This document shows, in pieces, positions 1 through 7,456 of a stretch of 13,838 nucleotides of DNA. The notes beneath the pieces were generated by a model, which saw only the letters and a list, made by a program, of their open reading frames with translations, did not search any database and had not been told where the DNA came from. The DNA comes from Candidatus Zixiibacteriota bacterium (GTDB lineage: Bacteria > Zixibacteria > MSB-5A5 > GN15 > PGXB01): NCBI GenBank assembly GCA_003641425.1, contig QNAH01000024.1:1-13838 (forward strand), written 5' to 3'. A program made the position numbers and the translations under genes. Each line of letters opens with the position of its first letter. The first letter of the stretch is position 1.

Positions 1-1
1 C

Positions 2-1012
2 CTCATTATATCGGGCCTGTTTCTGTCTGCCCTGATCAATTTCCGCTCGGTTTTTATTGTCCTGCTTCCGGTTTACCTGATATCAGTAATCATGCTGTCA
101 GATAAGCGTCGTCCGGTCATGCTTGGTTTCTATATGATATCATTATTGGTCTTTGCCGTGCCGACCCTGGTTAGAATACTCGACTCAACCCGGCACTTTT
201 TCTACGGTAATCTGATGTTTCAATTGTACCGCGAGGGCAACCGCGGGCTCGGCGCGATTATAAGCAATCGCCTCGAGGTCATCTTCCGTGCGCTGATTGA
301 TCCTCAGATATTGATCATCTTGCTGCTGACCCTCATATCGATCTGGTTGATCCATAAACAGAGAATCTTAAGAACCGCCCGCGACCTGTTTACCAAACCG
401 GAAGGCATGGTTTTGTTGAATCTGGTGCTGATCTGGGCGGTTTACATGCTCCCGCACCCAATGTCGCGCCAATATATCGGCCAATATCTTGCCTTCGCCC
501 TGTTACTGACAGCTTTCAACTATGAGGGAATAAATAATCTGTTTATAAAAATACTGGGTGATTCCACCAAAAGGAAACTGGCTTATGTCGCCGCCCTGGT
601 TTATATCATGATGCTGGTGCCATACACGGTTATATTTGTTTTTGGAATTCGTGACACCGATACCCGGTATAAGCTTTCATCGATCAGAGAGGTAACCTCC
701 GGCATGCTGATTCATGCCGGCGGCCGGGATACCGTTCTCTCGGAATGGCCGGGATACACCTTTATCACCGGCCAGACACCTCTGCGTTATACCGAGATAA
801 TCGGTCATGATTTTAATCTGCCCCTGGAACATGAAGAATATTTGCGGTATAATTTATGTGACAGGAAGTATTTGTATGATGAAGTCACCCGCAAGGCGCC
901 GGCGCTGGTTGTGAATGTTTATAATCCGCCGGAATATTATGCCGGGGCGCTTGAAGAAAATTACGAACTGACCATGCAGTCCGATGTGGTGAGCGTTTAT
1001 AAAAGACGATGA
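2..1012 (+). CDS. GT-C type membrane glycosyltransferase, C-terminal part (5' end outside the window)
   Basis: The reading frame is open from the first base, so the gene begins upstream; the ATG at 92 is probably internal. The visible 336 residues contain several hydrophobic segments with short charged loops, then a soluble C-terminal domain of about 120 residues starting near the end of the last membrane segment. This layout resembles ArnT/PMT-like (GT39/GT83) enzymes, which transfer sugars from polyprenyl-phosphate donors on the outer face of the inner membrane. The C-terminal domain has a WPGYTFITGQ stretch and a terminal pattern (ALVVNVYNPPEYY, ending in VYKRR) of the kind seen in that fold. 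The catalytic first periplasmic loop lies outside the window, so activity and substrate cannot be judged. The stop codon overlaps the next start in an ATGA, which implies translational coupling to the Bat-type genes downstream. The family call is by overall pattern only. Confidence 0.6.
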   Translation, partial: LIISGLFLSALINFRSVFIVLLPVYLISVIMLSDKRRPVMLGFYMISLLVFAVPTLVRILDSTRHFFYGNLMFQLYREGNRGLGAIISNRLEVIFRALIDPQILIILLLTLISIWLIHKQRILRTARDLFTKPEGMVLLNLVLIWAVYMLPHPMSRQYIGQYLAFALLLTAFNYEGINNLFIKILGDSTKRKLAYVAALVYIMMLVPYTVIFVFGIRDTDTRYKLSSIREVTSGMLIHAGGRDTVLSEWPGYTFITGQTPLRYTEIIGHDFNLPLEHEEYLRYNLCDRKYLYDEVTRKAPALVVNVYNPPEYYAGALEENYELTMQSDVVSVYKRR

Positions 1013-2022
1013 GAAAACTGATATACATACTGTTTATAGTAATCTTGTTTTTCGGTACAGCCGAAGCTCAGGAAATCGAAGCGGTCGATACCGTTACCTC
1101 CGCACCGGGAATCACAATCGAGACTTCGGTCGATCTGGCCGAAGCGTATATCGGCGACCTGATAACATACAGCCTGGCTATTACGCATGACACCGATGTC
1201 GTCCTGACACCGCCCCCTATCGGCGCCAATCTGGGTTCGTTCGATGTCAAAAATTACGAGGACCTCGGCGAGACGCGGCTCGATGACGGCCGTATCAGAA
1301 CCGAGAGCCGTTTCATGCTGACCACTTTTACCACCGGCGATTACATTATACCGCCGATACCGGTCGAGTTCATGCTTCCCGACAGCACCAAAAAAATCCT
1401 GATCTCCGAACCGGTTCCGGTGAAAATCCTGTCGCTTCTGGCCGAAGGCGCTGATACCGCCGATATTCGTGATCTCAAGGCGCAGATCGAATTCAAGTCA
1501 GGCTGGCCATGGTGGTGCTATGTTATAGCCGGTGGTATTTTATTGCTTGTTATTGCTATTGTACTGCGGCGTATTTTAGGCGGTAAAAAGGAAGAGAGAA
1601 AACCGGTCGATACCAGGAAACCGTGGGAAATCGCATCGGAAGATCTTGCCTTCCTGAAAGAAAAAAATCTGCCGGCGGCGGGCGAATACAAGCAGTACTA
1701 TATAGAGCTGACCGATATCATCAGGGAATTTCTCCAGAGAGTATATAAAATCCCGGTGCTCGATATGACCACCTGGGAGTTCATGGAAGCGATAAATGAA
1801 TTTGATATTGAACCTGAACTGGCTTCCATGCTGAAACAGTTTCTCGATTTTGCCGATCTGGTGAAATTTGCCAAGTTTATGCCCGAATCCGAAAAAGCGT
1901 ATGCCGATTTCGAGGAAGCCTGCAATATTGTCGATATAGTCCGAAAAGCCGAGTTGATAAAAATTCAGACTCAGGCCGTACCAGTGGCGGCTTCGGAAAC
2001 ATCAGGAGGCGATAATGTTTAG
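1009..2022 (+). CDS. Single-pass membrane protein with BatD-like layout, first gene of the Bat cluster (DUF4381-like)
   Basis: The 337-residue product has a signal peptide (1-20, ending AEA-Q), a beta-rich periplasmic domain (about 33-142) resembling the N-terminal repeats of BatD, a membrane segment (about 168-187, after a WPWW motif) and a cytoplasmic helical tail (about 200-320). Tail features include KPWEIASEDL and the spaced pattern YYIELTDIIREFL, then MTTWEF, then FADLVKF. Genes of this design commonly sit between the moxR/DUF58 genes and batA; their exact role is unknown, but they probably belong to the same envelope complex. The tail aligns without gaps to the BatD tail (see findings). 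The start overlaps the glycosyltransferase stop by 4 bp with only a weak ribosome site, so coupling is likely. The DUF4381-like label is tentative; membership of the Bat cluster is firm from position. Confidence 0.72.
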   Translation: MRKLIYILFIVILFFGTAEAQEIEAVDTVTSAPGITIETSVDLAEAYIGDLITYSLAITHDTDVVLTPPPIGANLGSFDVKNYEDLGETRLDDGRIRTESRFMLTTFTTGDYIIPPIPVEFMLPDSTKKILISEPVPVKILSLLAEGADTADIRDLKAQIEFKSGWPWWCYVIAGGILLLVIAIVLRRILGGKKEERKPVDTRKPWEIASEDLAFLKEKNLPAAGEYKQYYIELTDIIREFLQRVYKIPVLDMTTWEFMEAINEFDIEPELASMLKQFLDFADLVKFAKFMPESEKAYADFEEACNIVDIVRKAELIKIQTQAVPVAASETSGGDNV

Positions 2023-3052
2023 ATTCGCCGGTTTCCATATTACGCTATTCGAACAGGATATTCATATCTCGGCGCTGGCGATATTTATCATCTTTGCCGC
2101 GGTCATTGCCCTGATGATTTATTACAATCTCAAAAAACGCCGTTACCATTCGGCCTCGATCAAATATTCCGACCTGAAAATAGTCAAGCGGTCGATAAAA
2201 ACCGGACGCCAGAAACTGCGGTTCATCCTGCCCGCCCTGAGAATCATCGCCGTAATTCTGTTTGTTATAGCCTTCGCCCGTCCGCAGGCCGGGACAGAAA
2301 ACCGCGAGGTCTCGACCGAAGGTATCGATATCATGCTGGCGCTTGATGTCTCCGGCTCGATGAAAGCTGAAGATTTCAAACCTCACAACCGCCTGTATGT
2401 GGCCAAAGAAGAGATCAAAAAATTCGTGGAGAAACGGATAAGTGACCGGATAGGACTGGTGGTTTTTTCGCAGTCCTCGTTCACGCAGTGCCCGCTGACA
2501 CTCGACTATGGTATTCTGCTGAATTTCCTCGATCAGGTCAAATTCGGCATGATAAAAGACGGCACCGCGATAGGCATGGCCCTCGCCAACTGCGTCAACC
2601 GCCTGCGCGAATCACCGTCAAAATCGAAGGTGATTATCCTTCTCACCGATGGTGTCAACAATGCCGGGCAGATCGATCCGCTGACTGCCGCGACTATCGC
2701 CAAAACAATGAATGTGAAAATATATACCATCGGGGCCGGCAAACCCGGTAATGCCATGTACCCGATCGATGATCCGATTTTCGGCAAACGTTATGTCTAT
2801 CTCCCCAACGAGATCGATGAAGAAACTTTAAAAGAAATAGCCCGGAAGACGGGGGGGAAGTACTTCCGGGCCCGATCGGAAGAAGAACTGGAAGAGATCT
2901 ATACGGAAATCGACCGCCTGGAGAAAACCGAGATAAAAGTCAATGAGTATGTGCAGTATCGTGAGCTATTCTCGATATTTGTCATACTCGGACTGGGATT
3001 TCTGGTCCTTGAAATGTTTTTGAGCCAGACCGTGTTCAGAAAAATACCGTAG
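2015..3052 (+). CDS. batA: BatA, membrane-anchored von Willebrand factor A domain protein
   Basis: The 345-residue protein has two N-terminal hydrophobic segments (about 17-37 and 71-88), the second followed by the FARPQ signature of BatA/BatB proteins. A VWA domain (about 102-300) and a C-terminal membrane segment (about 319-337) follow. The metal-ion-dependent adhesion site is complete: D111-x-S113-x-S115 in LALDVSGSM, T184 in KDGTAIG and D212 in LLTDGVNN. Length and order match the family. Bat proteins were named from an aerotolerance phenotype in Bacteroides fragilis; the molecular function is unresolved, but VWA-MoxR partnerships suggest a role in folding or assembling envelope proteins. 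The gene overlaps the previous one by 8 bp and has a strong AGGAGG at 2004-2009, 5 nt before the ATG, which fixes the start. Confidence 0.93.
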   Translation: MFRFAGFHITLFEQDIHISALAIFIIFAAVIALMIYYNLKKRRYHSASIKYSDLKIVKRSIKTGRQKLRFILPALRIIAVILFVIAFARPQAGTENREVSTEGIDIMLALDVSGSMKAEDFKPHNRLYVAKEEIKKFVEKRISDRIGLVVFSQSSFTQCPLTLDYGILLNFLDQVKFGMIKDGTAIGMALANCVNRLRESPSKSKVIILLTDGVNNAGQIDPLTAATIAKTMNVKIYTIGAGKPGNAMYPIDDPIFGKRYVYLPNEIDEETLKEIARKTGGKYFRARSEEELEEIYTEIDRLEKTEIKVNEYVQYRELFSIFVILGLGFLVLEMFLSQTVFRKIP

Positions 3053-3068
3053 GGTAGGTAATAATTAT

Positions 3069-4097
3069 ATGAGATTTGCGGCGCCACAATATTTTATACT
3101 TCTCGGACTGATAGTCGTCCTGGCGATCTTCTATATCTGGTCGATCACCCGGAAGAAAAAAGTGCTGGAACGATTCGGTGATCTGTTTTTATTGCTGAAA
3201 ACTTCCCCGCATATTTCGTTTGCGCGGCAGGGCGGCAAGGCGGCGATTCTGCTGGCCGGTATCCTGTTTGTCGTTTTCACCCTGTCCCAGCTTCAGTGCG
3301 GCACGCACATGGAGATGATGAAAAGAGAGGGGATCGATATTATTATCGCCATCGATGTTTCCAATTCGATGCTTGCAGAGGATATGAAGCCGAACCGGAT
3401 CGAAAAAGCGCGCCAGGAAGTCCGCGGGATTATCGACCGTCTCCAGGGCGACCGGATCGGTCTCGTAGCCTTTGCCGGTGAGGCCTTCATACAGTGCCCG
3501 TTGACCCTCGACTATACCGCGGCGGAGATTTTTCTCGATGTGATCGATGTCGGGCTTATTCCCCAGCAGGGGACCGCTATCGGCGATGCTATCCGCAAAG
3601 CCAATGAAGCTTTTGAAACTCAGGAACGTAAACATAAGGTGATGATTCTCCTGACCGACGGTGAGGATCATACCGGCCAGGTCATCGCTGAAGCCGAGGA
3701 GGCCCGCAGGCAGGGGATTAAGATATTCCCGATCGGAATCGGATCGGTCATTGGCGAACCGATCCCGGTTGTGGATCGTCAGGGGAACAGGGTTGGTTAT
3801 AAAAAGGACGACAAAGGTGAGATGATCATCACCAAACTGGATGAAATGACCCTGCAGAAAGTTGCCCTGACGACCGGCGGAAAATATTATCATGCCACCG
3901 CCGGCGAGATGGAACTGGATAAAGTGTATGATGAGATCAGCAAAATGGAAAAGAAGGAACTGGAGGGGAAACTGATGATGCAGTACGAGGACAGGTTTCA
4001 GTATCCGCTGTTGCTGGCCATTTTACTGATTATTCTGGAATTCTTTATTTCCGAAAAACGCAGGAATCGGGATATCAAAGAAAATGAAAACGCCTAA
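3069..4097 (+). CDS. batB: BatB, second membrane-anchored von Willebrand factor A domain protein
   Basis: The 342-residue protein is a paralogue of the preceding BatA with the same plan: membrane segments at about 8-25 and 58-74, a VWA domain at about 88-295, and a terminal membrane segment at about 312-327 followed by a charged tail. The metal site is intact: D96-x-S98-x-S100 in AIDVSNSM, T169 in QQGTAIG and D197 in LLTDGEDH. The VWA domain shares the IQCPLTLDY / TQCPLTLDY block with BatA. After the second membrane segment the usual ARPQ-like linker reads SQLQC, a small departure from its neighbour. The intergenic gap is 16 bp with a modest AGG 10 nt upstream of the ATG. BatB probably pairs with BatA in one membrane complex. 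Confidence 0.92.
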   Translation: MRFAAPQYFILLGLIVVLAIFYIWSITRKKKVLERFGDLFLLLKTSPHISFARQGGKAAILLAGILFVVFTLSQLQCGTHMEMMKREGIDIIIAIDVSNSMLAEDMKPNRIEKARQEVRGIIDRLQGDRIGLVAFAGEAFIQCPLTLDYTAAEIFLDVIDVGLIPQQGTAIGDAIRKANEAFETQERKHKVMILLTDGEDHTGQVIAEAEEARRQGIKIFPIGIGSVIGEPIPVVDRQGNRVGYKKDDKGEMIITKLDEMTLQKVALTTGGKYYHATAGEMELDKVYDEISKMEKKELEGKLMMQYEDRFQYPLLLAILLIILEFFISEKRRNRDIKENENA

Positions 4098-4806
4098 AAT
4101 TACATTTTTCGCTTTAAGTCTGTTCATGTTTGCTGCCGGACTCTCGGCGGGGGATTTTGCCGATATGGTCGATAAAGGGAACAAAGCGTATCTGGAAGGC
4201 GATTATAAAACAGCGCTGGATTATTATCATCAGGCCGAAGTGGAGCGCCCGGAGACCCCGGAACTCGACTATAATATCGGTTCGGCGCTGTATCATGAGC
4301 AAAAATACGAAGAAGCGGTGGACAAACTTCAGAAATCGATGATGACGGATAATGTTGATAATGAGGCCGCCGCGCATTATAATCTGGGTAACGTCTATTA
4401 CCGGATGGGAGATTATCAAAACGCGATCATGTCATATCAGCGATCGCTGGAACTAAATCCCGATGATATCGACGCCAAGTATAATCTCGAATTGGCGAGG
4501 AAGATGCTTAAGGAACAAATGAAACCGGAACAGCAGGATCAACAGCAGCAACAACAGCAGCAGCAACAACAGGAACAACAGGATCAACAGCAGCAACAGG
4601 AACAACCGCAACCGCAGGAAGATGAACAGAATCAACAGGAACAACAACAGCAGCAGCCACAACCGCAGGATCAGCAGGATGAAAACGAGATGTCCAAAGA
4701 GGACGCCGAACGCATTTTAAATGCACTCAAAGACGATGAAAAAGACCTGCAAAAAGAACAGCAGCGTTTCAAGGTGCAGGGTAATTATCAGGGGAATGAC
4801 TGGTAG
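4084..4806 (+). CDS. batC: BatC, TPR protein with a long glutamine-rich segment
   Basis: The 240-residue product starts with a signal peptide (about 1-22), so it is likely periplasmic. TPR repeats span about 24-145; the clearest is YNLGNVYYRMGDYQNAIMSYQRS followed by LELNP. Residues 150-198 are 35/49 glutamine, with Asp, Glu and Pro filling most other positions. A short conserved tail follows: DAERILNALKDDEKDLQKEQ, then a DW terminus as is usual for BatC. TPR domains bind other proteins, so BatC may scaffold the BatA/BatB assembly. The gene overlaps batB by 14 bp and has only weak ribosome-site sequence, so translation is probably coupled. The Q-rich linker is the variable part of the family and is unusually long and pure here. 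Confidence 0.9.
   Translation: MKTPKITFFALSLFMFAAGLSAGDFADMVDKGNKAYLEGDYKTALDYYHQAEVERPETPELDYNIGSALYHEQKYEEAVDKLQKSMMTDNVDNEAAAHYNLGNVYYRMGDYQNAIMSYQRSLELNPDDIDAKYNLELARKMLKEQMKPEQQDQQQQQQQQQQQEQQDQQQQQEQPQPQEDEQNQQEQQQQQPQPQDQQDENEMSKEDAERILNALKDDEKDLQKEQQRFKVQGNYQGNDW
4531..4677 (+). repeat. CAG/CAA codon tract encoding the BatC polyglutamine linker
   Basis: This 147-bp run of CAA/CAG codons is broken by GAA, GAT and CCG codons. It includes an exact 20-bp direct repeat at 4534-4553 and 4579-4598, offset by 45 bp (15 codons), so copy-number changes would stay in frame. It also contains recurring CAGGAACAAC units near 4570, 4597 and 4636. The pattern is what replication slippage and unequal duplication would leave. 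Confidence 0.85.
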
Positions 4807-4808
4807 TC

Positions 4809-6605
4809 ATGTATAAGCATTTATTTATCATAATGCTGTTACTCCTGCCCGTGATTGCATCGGGGCAGGACGAAATCACGGTCGAGATGACGGTCAGCAG
4901 TACCAAGATCAGTATCGACGATCAATTGTACTTGACCGTTAAGGTTTCCGGTTCTCAGCAAAATCTTCCCCAGCCCCAACTGCCGAGTATGGCCATGTTC
5001 GAGGCTTATTCGCAGGGGACATCGACAAATATTTCCATTGTCAACGGACAGGTTGAGTCATCGCTGTCATACAATTACCTGCTGATTCCCAAAAAGGAAG
5101 GAACCTTTGTCATCAAACCGGCAGCGGTGGTTTACAATCACAAAAGGTACGAATCCAACGAAGTTTCGATACAGGTGGTCGGATCGGGGGGGACGGCTTC
5201 GAATCCGGAAGAAATTGAAATGACAACCGGAAGCGGTCAGAGTCGCGATCTGTTCCTGATCGCCGAGGTCGACAAGAAAAAAGCTTATGTTAATGAACAG
5301 ATTACGCTGACCATAAAATTTTTCCATGCCGTCAAGCTTATGTCTCAACCTGATTACACTGCGCCGCAGACTACCGATTTTTGGGCCGACCTGCTTGAAG
5401 AACAGAAAACCTATTATCAGGTGGTCAACGGGCGAAGATATAAGGTGATCGAAATAAATACGGCTCTCTTTCCAACTCGTTCCGGAGACCTGCAGGTGGG
5501 CTCCGCCATGGTTGAGGTCCGTGTCCCATCCAGGAGGAGCGGGCGAAGGAGCCCCTTCTCGATGTTCGATGATATCTTTACACAGGGAGAACTGGCCACG
5601 GTCCGATCGCGGTCGATTGATATCAAGGTCTTGCCGTTACCGAGTGAAGGCAAACCGGAGAATTTCACCGGGACGGTGGGGAAATACACTTTTACAGCAA
5701 CCCCGGACAAAACCACTGTCGATGTCAATCAGCCGGTCACTGTTACTTACAAATTCAGCGGTACCGGAAATATCACCACTGTGGCCGAACCTCAAATCGG
5801 TGATTTGAAAGATTTCCGTATCTATCAGGCTTCATCGGATGAAAAAGTCTCCAAGGTCGGCGGCGTCATCGGCGGAACAAAAGTCTTCGAGGAAGTCTAT
5901 ATCCCCAAACGGGCCGGTCAATTGACCATCCCGCCGGTGGAATTCAATTATTTCAATCCGGCGACAAAAAAATATTGCACTCACACTTCAAAACCGATTG
6001 TTCTCACCGTCAATGCTGTTGAGGGAGAAGAATATGCCGATCTGCCCTACCGCCCTGTGGCCGGAAGAGTTGTCGATCCCAAAGCCCGGGATATTCGCTT
6101 TATTAAAACAAATGCCGATGATTTGAGACTTAAACAACCGCTTATAATTTTACGCCCGCAGTACTTTATTATCAACCTGATTCCGATTCTGATATTGGCT
6201 TTTGTCTGGATCAGCCGCCGCCGTAAAGAAAAATTGAGGGCCGATATCGGCTATGCGCGCTCGCTGCAGGCTAAAAAGATGGCCAAAAAGAGGCTGGGAA
6301 TGGCCAGCAAATTGGCCAAATCAGGCCGCCCGGCGGAATTTTTTGCAGAAATACGGCTGGCCATATTCTCTTATGTGGCTGATAAACTCAATATCTCTCC
6401 CCACGGCATGACCGGCGATTATCTGTTGGATATTATTAAAAAATCAGGCGCCGGTGAAGAATTGGTCGAGAGAACCGCTGGTCTTCTTAAAAACGCCGAT
6501 TTCGCCCAGTATTCATCAGCAAGTGTCACCGAAGATAAAATTATGAAATCTCTAAAAGACGCCGAGGAAACTCTCGTCGAACTCGAGGGGATAAATCTTG
6601 AATAG
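4809..6605 (+). CDS. batD: BatD, large periplasmic beta-domain protein with one membrane anchor
   Basis: The 598-residue protein has a signal peptide (about 1-19), a long beta-rich periplasmic region (about 21-440), one membrane segment (about 452-469), a basic stop-transfer (SRRRKEK) and a cytoplasmic helical tail (about 480-595). The periplasmic part appears to hold several related domains, each starting with a pattern like VEMTVSSTKISIDDQLYLTV (about 25), LFLIAEVDKKKAYVNEQITL (about 148) and FTATPDKTTVDVNQPVTVTY (about 295). This repetition and the length are typical of BatD. It probably binds partners across the periplasm and links to cytoplasmic factors through its tail. It starts 2 bp after the batC stop. 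No catalytic motif is evident, and its biochemical activity is unknown in the family. Confidence 0.9.
   Translation: MYKHLFIIMLLLLPVIASGQDEITVEMTVSSTKISIDDQLYLTVKVSGSQQNLPQPQLPSMAMFEAYSQGTSTNISIVNGQVESSLSYNYLLIPKKEGTFVIKPAAVVYNHKRYESNEVSIQVVGSGGTASNPEEIEMTTGSGQSRDLFLIAEVDKKKAYVNEQITLTIKFFHAVKLMSQPDYTAPQTTDFWADLLEEQKTYYQVVNGRRYKVIEINTALFPTRSGDLQVGSAMVEVRVPSRRSGRRSPFSMFDDIFTQGELATVRSRSIDIKVLPLPSEGKPENFTGTVGKYTFTATPDKTTVDVNQPVTVTYKFSGTGNITTVAEPQIGDLKDFRIYQASSDEKVSKVGGVIGGTKVFEEVYIPKRAGQLTIPPVEFNYFNPATKKYCTHTSKPIVLTVNAVEGEEYADLPYRPVAGRVVDPKARDIRFIKTNADDLRLKQPLIILRPQYFIINLIPILILAFVWISRRRKEKLRADIGYARSLQAKKMAKKRLGMASKLAKSGRPAEFFAEIRLAIFSYVADKLNISPHGMTGDYLLDIIKKSGAGEELVERTAGLLKNADFAQYSSASVTEDKIMKSLKDAEETLVELEGINLE
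6585..6600 (+). promoter_or_regulatory. Ribosome binding site and TTG start of batE
   Basis: GAGGGG at 6585-6590 lies 7 nt before a TTG at 6598-6600. Starting here gives a complete signal peptide. The next in-frame ATG (6634) would remove its N-terminal part, so TTG is the better start. Confidence 0.65.
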
Positions 6606-7356
6606 CAGATATTTCATCATACTGGTCTTATTGATGCTGATTGTTTCGGGTGTATCCTACGCCACCGAACCGGATTCCCTTTTTCAACAGGCCAATCAGC
6701 ATTTTGAAGACAAAGAGTATGATAAAGCATTGGAAATTTATACCGGGCTGACCGAAAGCGGTTACGAATCGGCCTCGCTCTATTTCAATATCGGCAACTG
6801 CTACTTTAAGCAGGGTGAGCTGGGCTATGCCATTCTATATTATCTTCGCGCCAAAAGGCTCGATCCGAACGACGATGACATAAACGCCAATCTTGATTTC
6901 GCACGCCAGTTTATGCCGACCCGTCTGGAAGGAATTGAGTTCAATCCGGTCACGCAGTTTTTCGGCACGATAACAGGGCCGTTCACGCTTGATTTATTGG
7001 CCTGGCTGTCATCGATATTTTTCGTGATCCTTGTCCTGTTTTTAAGCGCTCTGGTATATTTCCAGTTGGGCGGCTTGCCGTCAAAGTTGCTGGTATATTT
7101 GCTCCTGGCGCTGTTTTTGGTGTCGGCGGGCATGACGACATATAAATATCGAAATGAATACATGACCGGCAAAGGTGTGATTGTCGCCGACGAGGCCCGA
7201 ATTTACAGCGCCCCGGCCGCCGACAGCGACCTGGAATTCGTTGGCGCCTTTGGACTTACATTCGAGGTGGGGCGGGAGATCGACAATTATTATCTGGTCA
7301 TGTTCGAAAATAAACGCAAAGGCTGGATAAAAAAGGAACTTGTCGAAATAATATGA
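6598..7356 (+). CDS. batE: BatE, TPR protein with two membrane segments and an SH3-like C-terminus
   Basis: The 252-residue protein starts with TTG and overlaps batD by 8 bp. It has a signal peptide (about 1-22), TPR repeats (about 24-105; YFNIGNCYFKQGELGYAI and LRAKRLDPNDDD are clear), two membrane helices (about 132-154 and 163-181) and a C-terminal domain (about 190-250) with the pattern of a bacterial SH3 fold (ARIYSAPAADSD, FEVGRE, GWIKKELVEII). This TPR-TM-TM-SH3 order is the standard BatE architecture. The TPR matches the BatC TPR closely, so the two are paralogues. SH3-like domains often bind peptidoglycan or proteins, which would fit an envelope-anchored complex. It is the last gene of the run; a 100-bp gap with a new promoter follows. 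Confidence 0.9.
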   Translation: MNSRYFIILVLLMLIVSGVSYATEPDSLFQQANQHFEDKEYDKALEIYTGLTESGYESASLYFNIGNCYFKQGELGYAILYYLRAKRLDPNDDDINANLDFARQFMPTRLEGIEFNPVTQFFGTITGPFTLDLLAWLSSIFFVILVLFLSALVYFQLGGLPSKLLVYLLLALFLVSAGMTTYKYRNEYMTGKGVIVADEARIYSAPAADSDLEFVGAFGLTFEVGREIDNYYLVMFENKRKGWIKKELVEII

Positions 7357-7381
7357 TATTAAGCCTTATTGGGATTTTTGA

Positions 7382-7410
7382 TTGACAGCTTTTTTTAAAA
7401 TCTCTATCTT
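7382..7410 (+). promoter_or_regulatory. Predicted sigma70-type promoter for the flippase-like gene and corA
   Basis: A perfect -35 box TTGACA (7382-7387) is followed by 17 nt and a -10 box TATCTT (7405-7410). The spacer contains a run of seven T residues. Transcription would start near 7417, giving a leader of about 40 nt. It is the only promoter-like pair I found between batE and the next gene. Confidence 0.6.
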
Positions 7411-7421
7411 GTTTCATCAAT

Positions 7422-7447
7422 AACCGGCTTTGGCCGGTTTAATTTTT
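7422..7447 (+). terminator. Terminator-like hairpin between batE and the flippase-like gene
   Basis: A perfect 7-bp stem AACCGGC / GCCGGTT (7422-7428 with 7433-7439) with a 4-nt loop is followed by a T-rich run (TTAATTTTT). This fits an intrinsic terminator for the Bat operon. However, it lies downstream of the predicted promoter and only 9 bp before the next ATG, so it could instead act as a 5' leader hairpin or attenuator. Confidence 0.5.
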
Positions 7448-7456
7448 GGATTTGAA

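Noticed and set aside
3189..3893. Long reverse-strand open frame of 234 codons opposite batB
   Set aside because: batB is a well-supported VWA gene over the same bases; the reverse translation shows no recognisable domain or membrane pattern and no promoter.
2015..4097. BatA-BatB as a recent tandem duplication or assembly error
   Set aside because: The two genes are clearly diverged in sequence, keep their own typical features and follow the standard Bat order, so this is an ancient paralogue pair.
4453..4726. Leucine-, valine- or alanine-rich reading frames opposite batC
   Set aside because: They are the reverse-complement reading of the CAG/CAA tract and have no ribosome site or family pattern.
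7430..7456. Earlier TTG start for the flippase-like protein
   Set aside because: It would place the first codons within the terminator-like hairpin and lacks a ribosome site; the ATG at 7457 is preceded by GGA at a normal distance.
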